Below are positions 1 to 10,150 of a stretch of DNA of 64,000 nt, piece after piece. The stretch's first letter is position 1. Each line of letters starts with the position of its first letter. Made by a program: the position numbers and the translations under genes. The DNA is from Arenicola marina (Eukaryota; Annelida; Polychaeta; Arenicolidae): the NCBI GenBank assembly GCA_964019135.1, contig CAXHSH010000451.1:276330-340329 (forward strand), in the 5' to 3' direction. The notes below the pieces were generated by a model, which was not told the DNA's origin, ran no database searches, and worked only from the letters and a program-made list of their open reading frames with translations.

Positions 1-472
1 GCTAATTCCACCTCTGGCAACCTTTCGGCTGCGGGGCAAGGTCCTATGGTCATTGGTTTCGTTGTCGGCACAGTCTGCTGCGTCGATCTCTCCCTCTTCA
101 CGCGGATCTTCTGTTGTCTAATCCTGTAGGAGGGCAGCTTTTATAGATTTATTTTAAAGTTACGCCCCTTTATGAGTTCAAATGTGGCATGCTTGAACAA
201 GTAGCTGAAAACGCCATTCGAGCAATATATTCCGTATTTCCGTATTGCCAACCTCCTCCGTGTCCAATAAGTACATTCTGTCTTGAATTTAAATCATGAA
301 AGCCTGCGGGGCTATCCGGAGAGAAGAGTGTTGGTCAACAGGGCAGAAGTTGGCGGCCGACCTTATATCCCTGCGGCCACGCGCCTGTTCGCAGATCGCT
401 ATTTTGTGTGTGATGTCGGCCACGGCTCGCTATCACGTCCGCACACGATATAAATAAACCGCGGAGTTTTAT
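1..472. other. Unassigned sequence
   Basis: I see no convincing gene or repeat here. A TATA-like ATATAAATAAA lies near 450, just before the decayed coding stretch that begins at about 473, but nothing else supports a promoter. Confidence 0.3.
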
Positions 473-1075
473 GTTGAAGACCTAAGTCTGATAGCCCATG
501 ATATGGGCATCTGTTATACGGAGGTCCTCGGCAAGCTCGAAGCATGGTCTCATGATATCCCAGGATGTTGTAAACGGGTCAGTAGAATTGTTCAGAAGTC
601 GGCCTTTTTCGCAGACCCTGTACTGCAGAAGTTATTGGTCCCTGGTACTAAAGATGGCCTTGTGTCGACACTGGTTAAGAAAGTGCTGGTTGTTAGCAAT
701 CAAACGGCGAAGCGTCCACTCTATTAGCTGATCAGTTACCAGGACGTGTTTAAAGTGAAGTAAACAGATGACATGAGAGAAACTTCGCAGAGCTACTCAG
801 CTAATAATATTGGTTTAGCACGTTTAATGGCTCAACAAGATCGGAGCATGCATCAGGCAAACAACAGGACTCAAGTGTCCAACCAATCTAAAATCATGTT
901 AAAAACAACAGAACGTTTGAGTGGATTAAGAGGCAGCACGACGTGGAAGATAAGTTGTAGGCAGCACGTGCAGCAGCTGTCAGGACTAGGATAAAACGTA
1001 AAAGAGCACGAAGCACAGTTTAGGCTGCAATTGTTTGAGCTTTTGAGCAAAAGAGAGCAGGTCAAAATAGTCAAG
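473..1075 (+). pseudogene. Decayed coding region, unidentified
   Basis: One frame stays almost open for about 200 codons. It holds a segment beginning MGICYTEVLGKLEAW (503-727), a stop, a charged segment beginning MRETSQSYSANNIGLARLM (773-994), a stop, and a Lys/Glu-rich coil-like tail ending KREQVKIVK before TAG at about 1073. Persistence of one frame with coding-like composition suggests an old exon or a mobile-element ORF with a few nonsense changes. I do not recognise the family and see no catalytic motif. A chance run of codons remains possible. Confidence 0.3.
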
Positions 1076-1335
1076 TAGGAAAGGGAGCTCGCCGGAGGGA
1101 AGGTTTATGTTCTCAGGTTCAGTTCATTGGCGGCCTGTGGCATTTCTTTCATTCCCTGTCAGTTGAATAATTGCATTGCAATCTCCTGCAATTAGTTCGA
1201 TCCAGGGAACGTATTCTGGAAAGCCATGATAGACAACAACAGATACTACTAAGGTCCCGGTCCTTAATTGATAAGTTAGTACGCTGGACGCTAGAGAAAG
1301 ACAATGATCAGTGATACACTGGACAGATAGTAGAC

Positions 1336-1476
1336 ATGATTGGCGGGATCGAGTTTAATGTCTTTTACAATTATGATCAAATCGAAAGTGACAGTGATGA
1401 GGAGGATAATGACAATACCTATCTGTTGTCCCTAACCGAACTCTTTGATGATCTAAAAAAAAGTTGGGAACCTTGA
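1336..1476 (+). CDS. Small acidic ORF, hypothetical
   Basis: This is an ATG-to-TGA ORF of 46 residues. Its middle is strongly acidic (ESDSDEEDNDN) and it ends in a short amphipathic stretch (LTELFDDLKKSW). It lies 260 bases after the decayed coding stretch but in another frame. It could be an exon scrap of the same old gene or chance. No function can be given. Confidence 0.2.
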   Translation: MIGGIEFNVFYNYDQIESDSDEEDNDNTYLLSLTELFDDLKKSWEP

Positions 1477-1479
1477 ACT

Positions 1480-2310
1480 AATCGACGCTTGATCTCTCTC
1501 AAATTGTGTATGCTACCTATTCATTTATTTATACGTATTTCTTTCAGAAAACTTTTTTACTTTTTTTTAATGTTAAAATTATAAAACCAACACCTATTGA
1601 GATTTTCACGTTTTCATATTCACAACAACTGTTCTCTTTTAAATGGCTCTATCGTGTAACACTTCATATAAATAGGAGGGCATATATCTGCACTGTTTTA
1701 AAGAATAGATATGACTACAATGGTCAAAGGTATAGCATGATGATATCATCTTTCTGGCAAACTTTAAGCGACAGTTGTTACTTTTCTCATAGCACATGCA
1801 TCAATGCTGTCAAATATATTTCACTTCTTGAAACATATGGCGAATCGCCGAGTGACTATGATGTTCTGGTTATTGACTTTTATTTGCGCGTCTCATCATT
1901 TGTTACGGTATCCGTTAAAACACGAGCCATGACAATCCATGTGTGTTACATGTGTATAGTAGACAACTTGTTCAGTTGCGTAGTACCAGAGGCACATATA
2001 TGTTACAGTCGTTCAGTTATCGATAACACCACAGACATTGTTACCGATGATAGGGTTGATGATGATGGGGAAAACTCCAGTTTTAGGATTATCGCATCAC
2101 ATACATCATGGACCTCGGGTAAAACGTTTTTTTTACAACATTTTAAGCTTCAATACACCAACACTGTATTTATTATAAACATGTTAACCGTTCCTGTACG
2201 TAAAGGCAGATGTCAAGTACAGCTGCAATACGAATGCAGCTAACCAAGGTAAACCTGGCTGCCAGGTCTGACGACATGGACAAACATGTGTTTTGTGGTT
2301 TTGAGACAAT
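1480..2310. other. AT-rich stretch without a supported gene
   Basis: The sequence is AT-rich. A long open frame (1506-2243) has low-complexity hydrophobic content and no family signal, so I treat it as chance. Nothing else is recognised. Confidence 0.3.
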
Positions 2311-2748
2311 TTGGACCCTGTTGATGCGTTTTTCCTGACCAATGACAATTATGATGCCACTGGTGGTGTGTCCTTGTTGAGGACGCACTCATTGCCCGAC
2401 ATCCGCAAGCCATTTTATGCAGGGTCAGGCAGCCCATTACCACCGCTGGCTATTGGTACTCGTTTGGTGCGATCGTGTTCGCATCACCACTTTGTTGACC
2501 CAGGCTTCCATACTTTTGAAATGGATTATGGTCACGTTCCATGTCTTGATCACCCAAAAGACAAGCATGAAACCGATTATACATGTCCCCTTTGTGGCGA
2601 CCCTGAGTCCACCACTATTGGCAACATATGGCGTGGGAGTGGCATTGCTACTATGACGGAGTGCATAAGGTGCCCACACCATCAGTTCCTTGTTCCATCC
2701 AGCAGTAGGACAAGTAGTCTGACCGAATTTAAATTTCTTCCAATTTGA
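2311..2748 (+). CDS. Hypothetical ORF with CxxC...CxxC pair
   Basis: An open frame of 145 codons ends TGA. Its C-terminal half has CPLCGD near residue 94 and CIRCPHH about 22 residues further on, a four-cysteine spacing like a zinc ribbon. The N-terminal half (PLPPLAIGTRLV region) is unremarkable. The start at 2311 is a non-ATG codon, so it may be an exon or a decayed ORF piece. It lies about 330 bases before a decayed SGNH-hydrolase segment on the same strand, so both might come from one old LINE ORF1, but that link is only positional. Confidence 0.25.
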   Translation: MDPVDAFFLTNDNYDATGGVSLLRTHSLPDIRKPFYAGSGSPLPPLAIGTRLVRSCSHHHFVDPGFHTFEMDYGHVPCLDHPKDKHETDYTCPLCGDPESTTIGNIWRGSGIATMTECIRCPHHQFLVPSSSRTSSLTEFKFLPI

Positions 2749-3079
2749 GTCTTTGTACTCCTTTTGGGCCCGCTTTTGATATCTCTAACAAATTAATAAT
2801 ACTCCGGCTACTATCTCAAGGTATCAGATAATTAATATATACTTGATACTTTTTGACAACACCTAATTAGCAAGAAAGATGTCGAGATATTGCTATTGCC
2901 CCAAAAGAAGCATAGACCTACGTCAGCCATATTGTGAACCATCCGTACTATATACGATCGCGTCCATATATCTCAAGTTGACTAGGAGTGGCTATACAGT
3001 GTCCTTTCAACTGACCTGGTCTATTGAGCGAGACTTACTCGTATTTCTGACAGTATTTGCAAATTTGCAAAACAAACCA

Positions 3080-3510
3080 GGGAGACTTTCGTTCAAGCCT
3101 TTCCATGCTTGACATTGGATAAGCTGCTGTAACATATCAGAATTGGTAAGATATAGGTCTGTGGCTTTGACATTATTATTATTCATTGCGGCACCAATGA
3201 TGTGCTTTCAAATGCAAATATTGTCGCTTCCTTCGAGTCCGTCCTCAAGGAAATTAAGCGGATGAACCCTTCAGATATGCTTGTTGTCTCTGGGATCCTG
3301 TTCCGCCCAAATACGTAATTGCCAGTAAATTCAAGCTCCTCGACAAAAACCGGGAGGGTGTGTACTAGCTGTTACGACTGTCACTACATTCATTCGTGGA
3401 TAAATTAAATTGAGAAGAAAGGTGGCCCATTAAAACGTGACCTTTTTGCAAGAGATCGTCTTCACCTTAGTCCAACAAGGGTCTGAGTCTTCAAAGCCTA
3501 CTTTGGGTTT
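3080..3510 (+). pseudogene. Decayed SGNH/GDSL-esterase-like domain (LINE ORF1 type)
   Basis: Reading through stops, one frame gives VQAFP, then IIIIHCGTNDV, then ASFESVLKEIKRMNP, LVVSGILFRPNT and, further on, RDRLHLSPTRV. The GTND block and the terminal D..HL block are the oxyanion and catalytic Asp/His blocks of SGNH hydrolases. Domains of this type occur in ORF1 of CR1-group LINEs. At least two stops (after the RPNT block and near 3400) and small shifts break it. No reverse transcriptase follows directly, so this is an isolated relic. Confidence 0.55.
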
Positions 3511-3689
3511 TATTATAGGTTAGTGATCTGGTTTAATGGAACGCAATGGTATCATTCGCCCATTTACTTTTATTTAAAGATTATTGTAAAAATGGTGCAT
3601 ACACTACATTTGGTTGTTGATTAAAATCTCGGTTCAAAACAGTAAAAAAAATACCTTTAACTTTTAACCAACAAATGTGATACCTAAAT

Positions 3690-4110
3690 CGTATGATAAT
3701 GCAGTGTTCTCTGCATTATACAGTCCTTATTTATTATACGACTCCCTCGAATTGAAAGAAAGTTGCTACTTGCGTCTTCTTCGTTGGCAACAGTCTTTGA
3801 CCACAGGACCAGCTGGATGCGATCCTGGTTTGTTCATGTATAGGATATTAGTTACAGGTGTTTAGTGTGAGGAAACAAACTTTCACCATAAGTGAGACCC
3901 AATTTAACATTGATGCTGTGACTGTCGTAGGGGTTATTGTATTGTATTGTCAATCGAATTGAAGAAAAGTTGCCACAGGATCAGCACTAGGTGTGATCAT
4001 AGAGGATGATAGATAATTCGTCTTTGGAAAAAAAGAGTTATTGTACTGTTGGCAATCGAATTGGAAAGAAGTTGCTACTTATTCCTTGGTAACAGTAGAT
4101 GTCTCTGCAC
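3690..4110 (+). repeat. Three diverged copies of a short repeat
   Basis: A motif around ATCGAATTGGAAAGAAGTTG, followed by CTACT and a GGTAACAG or GGCAACAG tail, recurs near 3745, 3950 and 4045. The copies are unequal and diverged, so this is probably an old tandem duplication or overlapping dispersed repeats. The flanking DNA (4111-4436) shows nothing else. Confidence 0.4.
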
Positions 4111-4436
4111 ATATAACCAGCTCAAACATTCATCTGATGAATTAATTCCTAATTACACTTTAAATAGGAACTAGAATATGGACACAATGATAAGATGTTA
4201 CTATTCTTTTTTTCCATACGTTAATTAAACCAGCTTTTAATGTTTGACATTACATTTTCTCGTTTTGATTTCGTTTTCGTTGGTTAGTTTTTCAATCTCA
4301 ATTCAACAACAACTTATTTTCATGGCAGATTTTTAATATGTGTTTCTTTCCCTTTTTTTTTGGTGGGACGTAAGGCAGCATCCTACTTTTATGTTTGTGG
4401 CATTTCATTTTCTGGTTTATATTTCATTTCAGTTGA

Positions 4437-4745
4437 TTACATCTCAGGAAAACCGGAACATTTATAGAGACATCTTGTGTAGTGGTGATTCCGTGGACCG
4501 TGCGGAGGAGATAATAGAGGATGCTTATGAGCGGACGAAAAGCAAATACCAGCCGCTAGTAGATGAGTGTCCGGAACAAAGCTGGAAGGCTGGTGCCTGC
4601 CGATGGAAGTGGGAGCCCGTGGTTTTGTGGGACGGTCGATGTGGGGAGCAGTGCGTGTTCCAGGGTTTACAGGGCAGTCCAGGAAGAAAATTATTATACA
4701 AATTGGAATGTTTGTGTCGCAGTTGCTATGGCACGTAGATTCCAC
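4437..4745 (+). pseudogene. Tail of a non-LTR reverse transcriptase, frameshifted
   Basis: The first part reads ERTKSKYQPLVDEC. After a frame change near 4575-4600 it continues LPMEVGARGFVGRSMWGA, then GFTGQSRKKIIIQIG. The pattern K..Y.PL.....GW....P.EVG.RGF......L...G..G..RK is familiar to me from the C-terminal end of long LINE-type reverse transcriptase proteins in fish and invertebrates. The catalytic palm is absent. It is therefore a 5'-truncated, frame-broken remnant. Family placement is from memory of the pattern only. Confidence 0.45.
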
Positions 4746-5540
4746 TAACATGTGTTTCAAGTACACTTTCTGAAATAATGACACCTTATTTTGAACCTTA
4801 GGTGAAAACGTGGATAAAATATGCACAACTAAGACAAAGTTAATCGGAGGAAACTTTCGCCAGAAAGTCTCTGAGCCGACACGCCGCAGTTAAACAGTTG
4901 TGAACCTTTAATGCCGCGCAGGCACGCATCGCGGTCACCCAATACAGACATTTCGTAGACGTAAGCGACGGGTGTTCAAGGAAAGAATCAAGAATATTTA
5001 TACAGATTTACTGGCTGGGATATAATTCTGTGATGTCAAAAGCTGATAGAGACAATAACGCATGAGCGTCTCCCATGTTTAAGGACATCTTGCACTTTGC
5101 GGTTGACGATGACGAGGCCAGCAGCCGGAGAACACACCAACCACCCCATTAAGGACGTCTGTACGAGGCAAGAGGGTGGAGATCCTGAAAGATCATGAAG
5201 ACGGATGTGAATGACGTCTTCGACGCACCAGGGCATTAGGCGCTCTCCGAGGATAACTGTATCCCCGCTTCATGCATACGGCCCCAGGCCGTCGTACTAA
5301 TAAACTATACCTGAGGTGGATGGCGCGCGGCTTACGCCAGCCATCACAGCCGGTGCGCTTCTCCATCATCGATTAACCCGAGCGCCCCGAATTCTGGACT
5401 AGTCATTGAGACGTCACGCATGGTAAGCGGGATACATCATGATGTATGTCAATGCCGACGATGTTCACCGACAGCAGCATCAAGTTTTGTGTAGCTACTG
5501 AATTTTGTTTCGATAATATTTACCCATCTAGTCATATCAC
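4746..5540. other. Unassigned sequence
   Basis: No coding region, RNA gene or clear repeat is supported here. Short open frames on the minus strand near 5036-5236 look like chance. Confidence 0.3.
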
Positions 5541-5615
5541 AACCAAGTGAAACGGGTATTATCGACACTGGGTAGTTATCGACACCCTCGACGTAAACAA
5601 CGTTTAATTTATTAC

Positions 5616-5627
5616 TGCGCATGCGCA
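5616..5627 (+). promoter_or_regulatory. NRF-1-like palindromic site
   Basis: TGCGCATGCGCA matches the consensus (YGCGCAYGCGCR) of nuclear respiratory factor 1, which commonly sits in TATA-less promoters of nuclear genes for mitochondrial proteins in animals. It lies about 130 bases before an ATG in a strong start context. No TATA box lies between. The match is direct; function is inferred. Confidence 0.45.
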
Positions 5628-5759
5628 TGCCTGCCCAACTTTGTTTCAAATTTCGCGCGCTAACGTGTCGTCTGTGCACAAACATCAACAAAGTCGTCGC
5701 ACGGAAGGTGACTGATATAGTTTGATGTTTTGACATGTTCTTGGTCGTTTCCTTTCAAA

Positions 5760-5829
5760 ATGGCGGCCCTTAAATGTTTCGTTAGTGCAAATAGCAAGTC
5801 GGTATCGTTATTTCTGAGAGTAATTCAAC
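5760..5829 (+). CDS. Candidate first exon, possible mitochondrial presequence
   Basis: ATG in the context CAAAATGGCG starts MAALKCFVSANSKSVSLF, a peptide with Ala, Ser, Lys and Arg, no acidic residue and an amphipathic look, as in mitochondrial targeting sequences. The frame ends in TAA at 5835-5837, but a donor-like C|GTAAAT at 5829/5830 would remove the stop. The upstream NRF-1-like site fits a mitochondrial protein. I could not identify the next exon, so this is partial. It might equally be a promoter fragment copied by a mobile element, given the inverted repeat around it. Confidence 0.3.
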
Positions 5830-5837
5830 GTAAATAA

Positions 5838-6059
5838 GATGGCAATGATTGTAAATGTTTGCTGCTGTGTGCCTCTTGCACTGCAGCTTTTCGTTAGGAT
5901 AACTCTCGGCCTTGGCAGACGTAGAACGGGGGTGTCGATAACTACCATTGGAATGGAAGGTTGGTGTTTTAGGCCACTTTTGTGCACATACAGGCTAAAT
6001 TGGGCCAAGGAACCTCCCGAGACGATGAAGGATGAAGGAATGAAACATGCCCCAGATTA
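5838..6059. other. Sequence between candidate exon and tRNA-like element
   Basis: A 73-codon plus-strand open frame (5839-6060) has no recognisable features. The part next to 6060 may be the body of a SINE whose head is the tRNA-like sequence. Confidence 0.25.
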
Positions 6060-6127
6060 GGTGCCCGAGCCCGGATTCGAACCCAGGACCTATTGATCTG
6101 CGGTCTAGTGCGCTAACCGCTACACCC
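6060..6127 (-). pseudogene. tRNA-Cys(GCA)-like sequence or SINE head
   Basis: The minus strand carries an A-box-like TAGCGGTTAGCGC and a perfect B box, GGTTCGAATCC. The anticodon loop reads CCGCAGA, which gives anticodon GCA and the ACCGCAGATCAA context typical of tRNA-Cys. Two anticodon-stem positions and one T-stem position do not pair, and the acceptor ends match poorly. I take it as a decayed tRNA or the pol III head of a SINE with its body downstream on the minus strand. Confidence 0.5.
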
Positions 6128-6239
6128 GGTTAAATTTAGGAAATTTTGAAAAGATATCCTTCTTTATCAATTATACGCACTTCAATAAAGTTTATTTGGT
6201 TTTGGAGTTTGAATAAAACGTTTTGTTATACACAGTGTT

Positions 6240-6860
6240 ATTTATTATTGTTCCATTTTACGTTATTACGACCGACGGGGAGTAGAGGGGGGGTGGGGTA
6301 TTGACACTCCACTGCTGACTACCAGACTGCCTGGTACTGCAACTTTAGACCGGGTGAGAGGAGTGTCTGGCGGTGCTATGTTCAAAACTGTTGCCGCGCT
6401 TAGTGGGGTGACGTGGGGGGGGGGGGGGGGCAGTATCCCAGTGGCGGCGTTCTGTTGGCTGATGCCGGGTGCTTGCAAGTGTGGTATCCCAGGTCCAATG
6501 CTTTTGCGCCATACTGTAGTTTGCGCGCGTGAGTTACTATAGCAACCACAGCGGTGATGTCACCGCTTGGATTGAGTTTGAAGTCAGTTAGTCAGTCAGC
6601 GGCGTTGCGGGAGGACGGGTTTTAGCTAGCCAGCTAGGAGGGATTTACGTTGGATTCACCGCCCTGCGGAGCAAGGGGCTGGCAGCAGTTCTACCAATTG
6701 CTGCCAGGTAAGTGACACCGATTACGGAGTTGTAACTTGTCTTTATTTGAATTAAGGTGTTAAATAAATCATTGAAACTGAACCACTTCGTTTCGCCTCA
6801 GCGCCTTCGCCACCACGTGTTAACGTAAGACCGAACTCGGAACGAACACCCAGGTGGGGT
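6240..6860 (+). repeat. LTR-like dispersed repeat
   Basis: The segment holds a G homopolymer (about 6414-6430), a conserved core TATAGCAACCACAGCGGTGA near 6538, a GCAGTTCTACCAATTGCTGC near-palindrome at about 6684-6703, and AATAAATCATTGAAACTGAA near 6763 as a possible polyadenylation signal. The same core, again about 60-120 bases after a G tract, recurs at 63885-64000. The order fits a solo LTR or the end of a longer element. I could not define its termini, target duplication or coding partner. Confidence 0.35.
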
Positions 6861-7380
6861 TGTCGAAATTAAGTTTAGAAGTAATTAGAATAACACAACG
6901 AGAAGTACATTAAAGTAAACTAAAGACATCCTCCATTACTAAAATATCACACAGGGCTAGCGGGTCTCCAAACAATGGTACCCGGAATGGAGTATGGATA
7001 GCGGTGCACTGCGGGGTGAGGTCGGGTGGGAACATTTATAGACGGGTCAGGATGGGGTGGGGGCATTATATAGACCGGTGACCGGGGGGGGGGGGGGTAG
7101 TGGCGCTCCCAAAACTGATTTAACATATTAAACTCCCACATATCTAAAAATCTTAATTTTTAGAGACATTTGGATTTAAACTATGCTAACTTGCATCAAC
7201 TGAAGTCGCTTTAAACACACCATAGTAAATACGCCTAAGTTATATTTTAAAGATTTCTCTGCAAAAAAACGTTGATGACTTCCTTTATAGCTGATCTAAT
7301 CTCACAAATCGGAATTATGCGCAGTTGCGAATAATATCAGGTCGTTTCAAAAGAAACAAATTTACGAACTGAACACTTGC
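6861..7380. other. Spacer with G-rich tract upstream of the pogo element
   Basis: It includes a G homopolymer at about 7085-7098 and GGGTCAGGATGGGGTGGGGG-like DNA before it. No gene is seen. I looked for a terminal inverted repeat of the following transposon and did not find one by eye. Confidence 0.3.
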
Positions 7381-9609
7381 ATGTTGCATAGAAAAATGGC
7401 GAATCAGCTAAAGGCCAAGCGAGTGACGTACGAGCCGGGAAACATGGCCTTGGCCATTAAGATGGTTCGGGAGGCCGGTATGGCAAAGAAGACTGCCGCG
7501 TGGCTCTACGGGGTGCCCAGGACATCTCTGTTGGACAAGCTGTCCGGCAGAGTCCCGGAGGAGTCTACTCGTCCTGGACCCCAGCCGGTACTTACGGCCG
7601 CCGAGGAACGACTCCTCGTCTCGCACATCACTCGGATGTGCGACCTCGGCTTCCCGGTCACCCGAGCCGACGTGAAAAATGACGTTAGGCGCGTCCTGGA
7701 CGCGGATGGGAGACTTTCCCGTTTACCAACAACTTGCCAGGTAACTTAAATTTATTCATAAGCTCTAATGTAGACGATGCTTTGGCTGTTTGAGGTTAGA
7801 TATGACTGATACGATTGCTATCATTTCTGGTAAAGCTCGCACCGACACCATCAAAGAGTCTTCACCAAATTCATAAGATTACTTTGTTTCTATCAAGTCA
7901 CTATATAGGAAAACAGGCGCATAGGGAGGGGGGGGGGGGGGGCAATGGATCAACAGCTATAGTTAATTAAAAGTAGTTTTGCTGATAAGATGACGGATAT
8001 ATCTATTATGCACATGGCTAGAAGTATATATGAGCGCCTTTATCGACTTAATTTTAGGAAACGATTGGTACAGGGCCTTTACCATGCGGAATCCATCCAT
8101 TGCTGGACGGACACCGCAGGCCCTCACACAACAGCGGGCCGCCGTGTCCCTTCCCATGATGGAGGCCTGGTTCCGCGACCTAGAGGAGTTCGGGCGGCGG
8201 GAAGTGCCGGATTGGGTCTCGATGACCAGCGACCCTCGCCGCGTCTTCAATGCAGACGAGTCCGGCTTTCCCCTGTGCGTAACGACCGGCAAGGTGCTGG
8301 CGCCAAAGGGACGCCGGACTGTGTATCAGGTGGTCGGCGGGAGCAAGACGCAGCTGACCGTCATGGCGGGATTTAATGCCCTCGGGGACTACCTACCGCC
8401 CCTGATCGTCTTCCCCGGCAAGCGACTCAGCGACATAGGATTAGAGGCATATCCTGGCGCCCTTTATGCCACCAGCACCAACGGGTGGATGGATTCCGAC
8501 GTTTTCCTTCAGTGGCTTGGCTCCTTAGTTTCTTTCGCCAAGAGCAATTTAATTAAATTTCCTATCGTTTTGTTTGTTGATGGACACTCAACCCATGTTA
8601 GTTTGAGTGCATCTGAGTATTGTCTTGCTCATGAGGTCGTATTGTATTGTCTTTTGCCGAATGCCACTCACCTGTTACAGCCATGTGACATCGGCTTCTT
8701 TGGGCCAATTAAATATTCCTGGCGGAAGGTGGTGAAGGTCTGGCATGGTGCCCACCCTGGTGAGGCTACCCAGGAAAATGCGTCCCATGCATTTAGGCGC
8801 GCAGGACTCTTCCCGCTTTCTGTCGCTGCGGTGGACACATCCAAGCTGGGTCCTTCCCACCTCTGCCCGCCAGTGTCTCCAGTGGCTGGCGTCGAGGCGC
8901 AGGTTGGACCTGTTGCCGCTCTGCCGGTGCTAGAGAGCTTTACGGCTGGTCCCTTGGTCATGGAGGGTGCGGCGCGGGCTGGTCCCGTGGCTGCTGGGAT
9001 GAGGGAGGGTGCGGCGCAGGCTGGTCTCGTGGCTGCTGGGATGCGGGAGGGTGCGGCGCGGGCTGGTCTCGTGGCTGCTGGGATGAGGGAGGGTGCGGCG
9101 CAGGCTGGTCCCGTGGCTGCTGGGATGAGGGAGGGTGCGGCGCGGGCTGGTCCCGTGGCTGCTGGGATGAAGAAGCTGCAAAGGAGCAGAGGAAGCACGA
9201 ACGGTTGAGGAAGAGGGAGGAGCGAGAAGAGCGACAGGAACAGGCGAAGCTCGAGAGAAAGAGGAAGACACTGGAGGGAGAAGAGAGGAAGAAGCGGAAG
9301 AAGGAAGAAAGTGACAGGAAAAATACCAAGAGACAAGAGAGAAACATGGAAAGGGAACTTGGCAGCGAGACGGAGAGCGATTGCGACTTGGTCCCGTACA
9401 TGGACACCAGCGACGATGAAGATGACGTGACAGGCCCAACATGTCCCAAGTGCCTCACAACCGAAGGTCCACCGGAGACCTGGGTTGGGTGTACGGTGTG
9501 CCCGCGCTGGTGGCATTTTGAATGCACGGGAGAGCCAGAGCTGCAGGCTCTAACGGACCCAGACGCCATCAATGATTACCCGTTCATGTGCGGTCTGTGT
9601 GACTTGTGA
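7381..9609 (+). CDS. pogo-superfamily DDE transposase with psq HTH and PHD finger, frame-broken
   Basis: Exon 1 (7381-7740) starts ATG and encodes a pipsqueak-type HTH (residues about 20-50; AAWLYGVPRTSL) and a second HTH region. An intron (GTAACT at 7741, TTTTAG ending 8057) leads into the catalytic domain. The acidic residues are in NADESGF, FVDGHSTH and LLQPCDIGFFG; the last two are 35 residues apart, as in pogo/Tigger DDD transposases. The tail has a 14-residue repeat, a Lys/Arg/Glu-rich coil and a PHD finger (CPKC, CTVC, WWHFEC, CGLC). Two single-base breaks are visible: near 7713, where the usual FTNNLPG motif is in another frame, and near 9170, between repeat and coil. Nuclear DNA transposition is the family role. 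AATAAA follows at about 9741. Confidence 0.8.
8960..9170 (+). repeat. 42-bp coding minisatellite, five copies
   Basis: The unit encodes a 14-residue motif like REGAAQAGLVAAGM; copies alternate R/Q and L/P. The period is a multiple of three, so the transposase frame survives, and the opposite strand stays open too. It sits between the catalytic domain and the PHD-bearing tail. Confidence 0.85.
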
Positions 9610-10150
9610 TATGTTATTCCATGTTTCTGCAGATTTGAGCCAATATTGTTGAGCTACAATTGAGCCGCTATGTTCTACTTTGTGGCCCTTTGTTCAGTGG
9701 CTCATCGTCCTGGTTTTAATTGTGTATGATGTTAGTTTAATTAATAAACGTCATTAAAGTTCCTCATGGTGCACTGTTACATGGACAAGTTCATAAATGG
9801 TGGATCTTGGTAAAACCAGGAATATAGTCAATGTTGAAAAAAACATCAAATATATTGTGACAGCCAGAGGTTAGGGCTATCATTGTTGTAGTTATTGACG
9901 GCAGTTTACTCCGTTTTAAACCGTGTAATTGTATTTGTGGCCAGTGCAGCATGATGTTATATCCCTGGTACTGGACGACCAGGAAATGGAGTTAAGTGTA
10001 TCCCGATATAGGAACGGGAATGGACTGCAAGGTTGAATGTGTTGCATGCGGGGATGTTGACATTCGCAACGAGTCACTTGACCAAGCGATATTCGGGGAC
10101 GCGCTCACTTGAATGTGGCTTAGGGGCTTTACCTTAACAATAACCGTGTA
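9610..10150. other. 3' flank of pogo element and spacer
   Basis: Apart from the AATAAA near 9741 there is no gene or clear repeat. The pogo 3' end must lie in this stretch, but I could not place its inverted repeat. Confidence 0.3.

Larger units (their letters stand above)
5543..5955. repeat. Inverted repeat around GGTGTCGATAACTACC
   Basis: GGGTAGTTATCGACACCC near 5565-5585 is the reverse complement of GGGTGTCGATAACTACC near 5930-5948. The left arm also carries a second TATCGACAC copy just upstream. The arms flank the NRF-1-like site and the candidate first exon. They could be the inner ends of a MITE or a captured promoter segment. Confidence 0.45.

Noticed and set aside
1506-2243. 245-codon plus-strand open frame
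   Set aside because: AT-rich, no family pattern and biased, low-information composition; chance is the simpler explanation.
6060-6127. Functional tRNA-Cys gene
   Set aside because: Mismatches in the anticodon and T stems and a poor acceptor stem argue for a pseudogene or SINE head.
8668-9572. Long minus-strand frames over the pogo tail
   Set aside because: They are produced by the 42-bp array and purine-rich coil of the plus-strand gene; no domain is visible in them.
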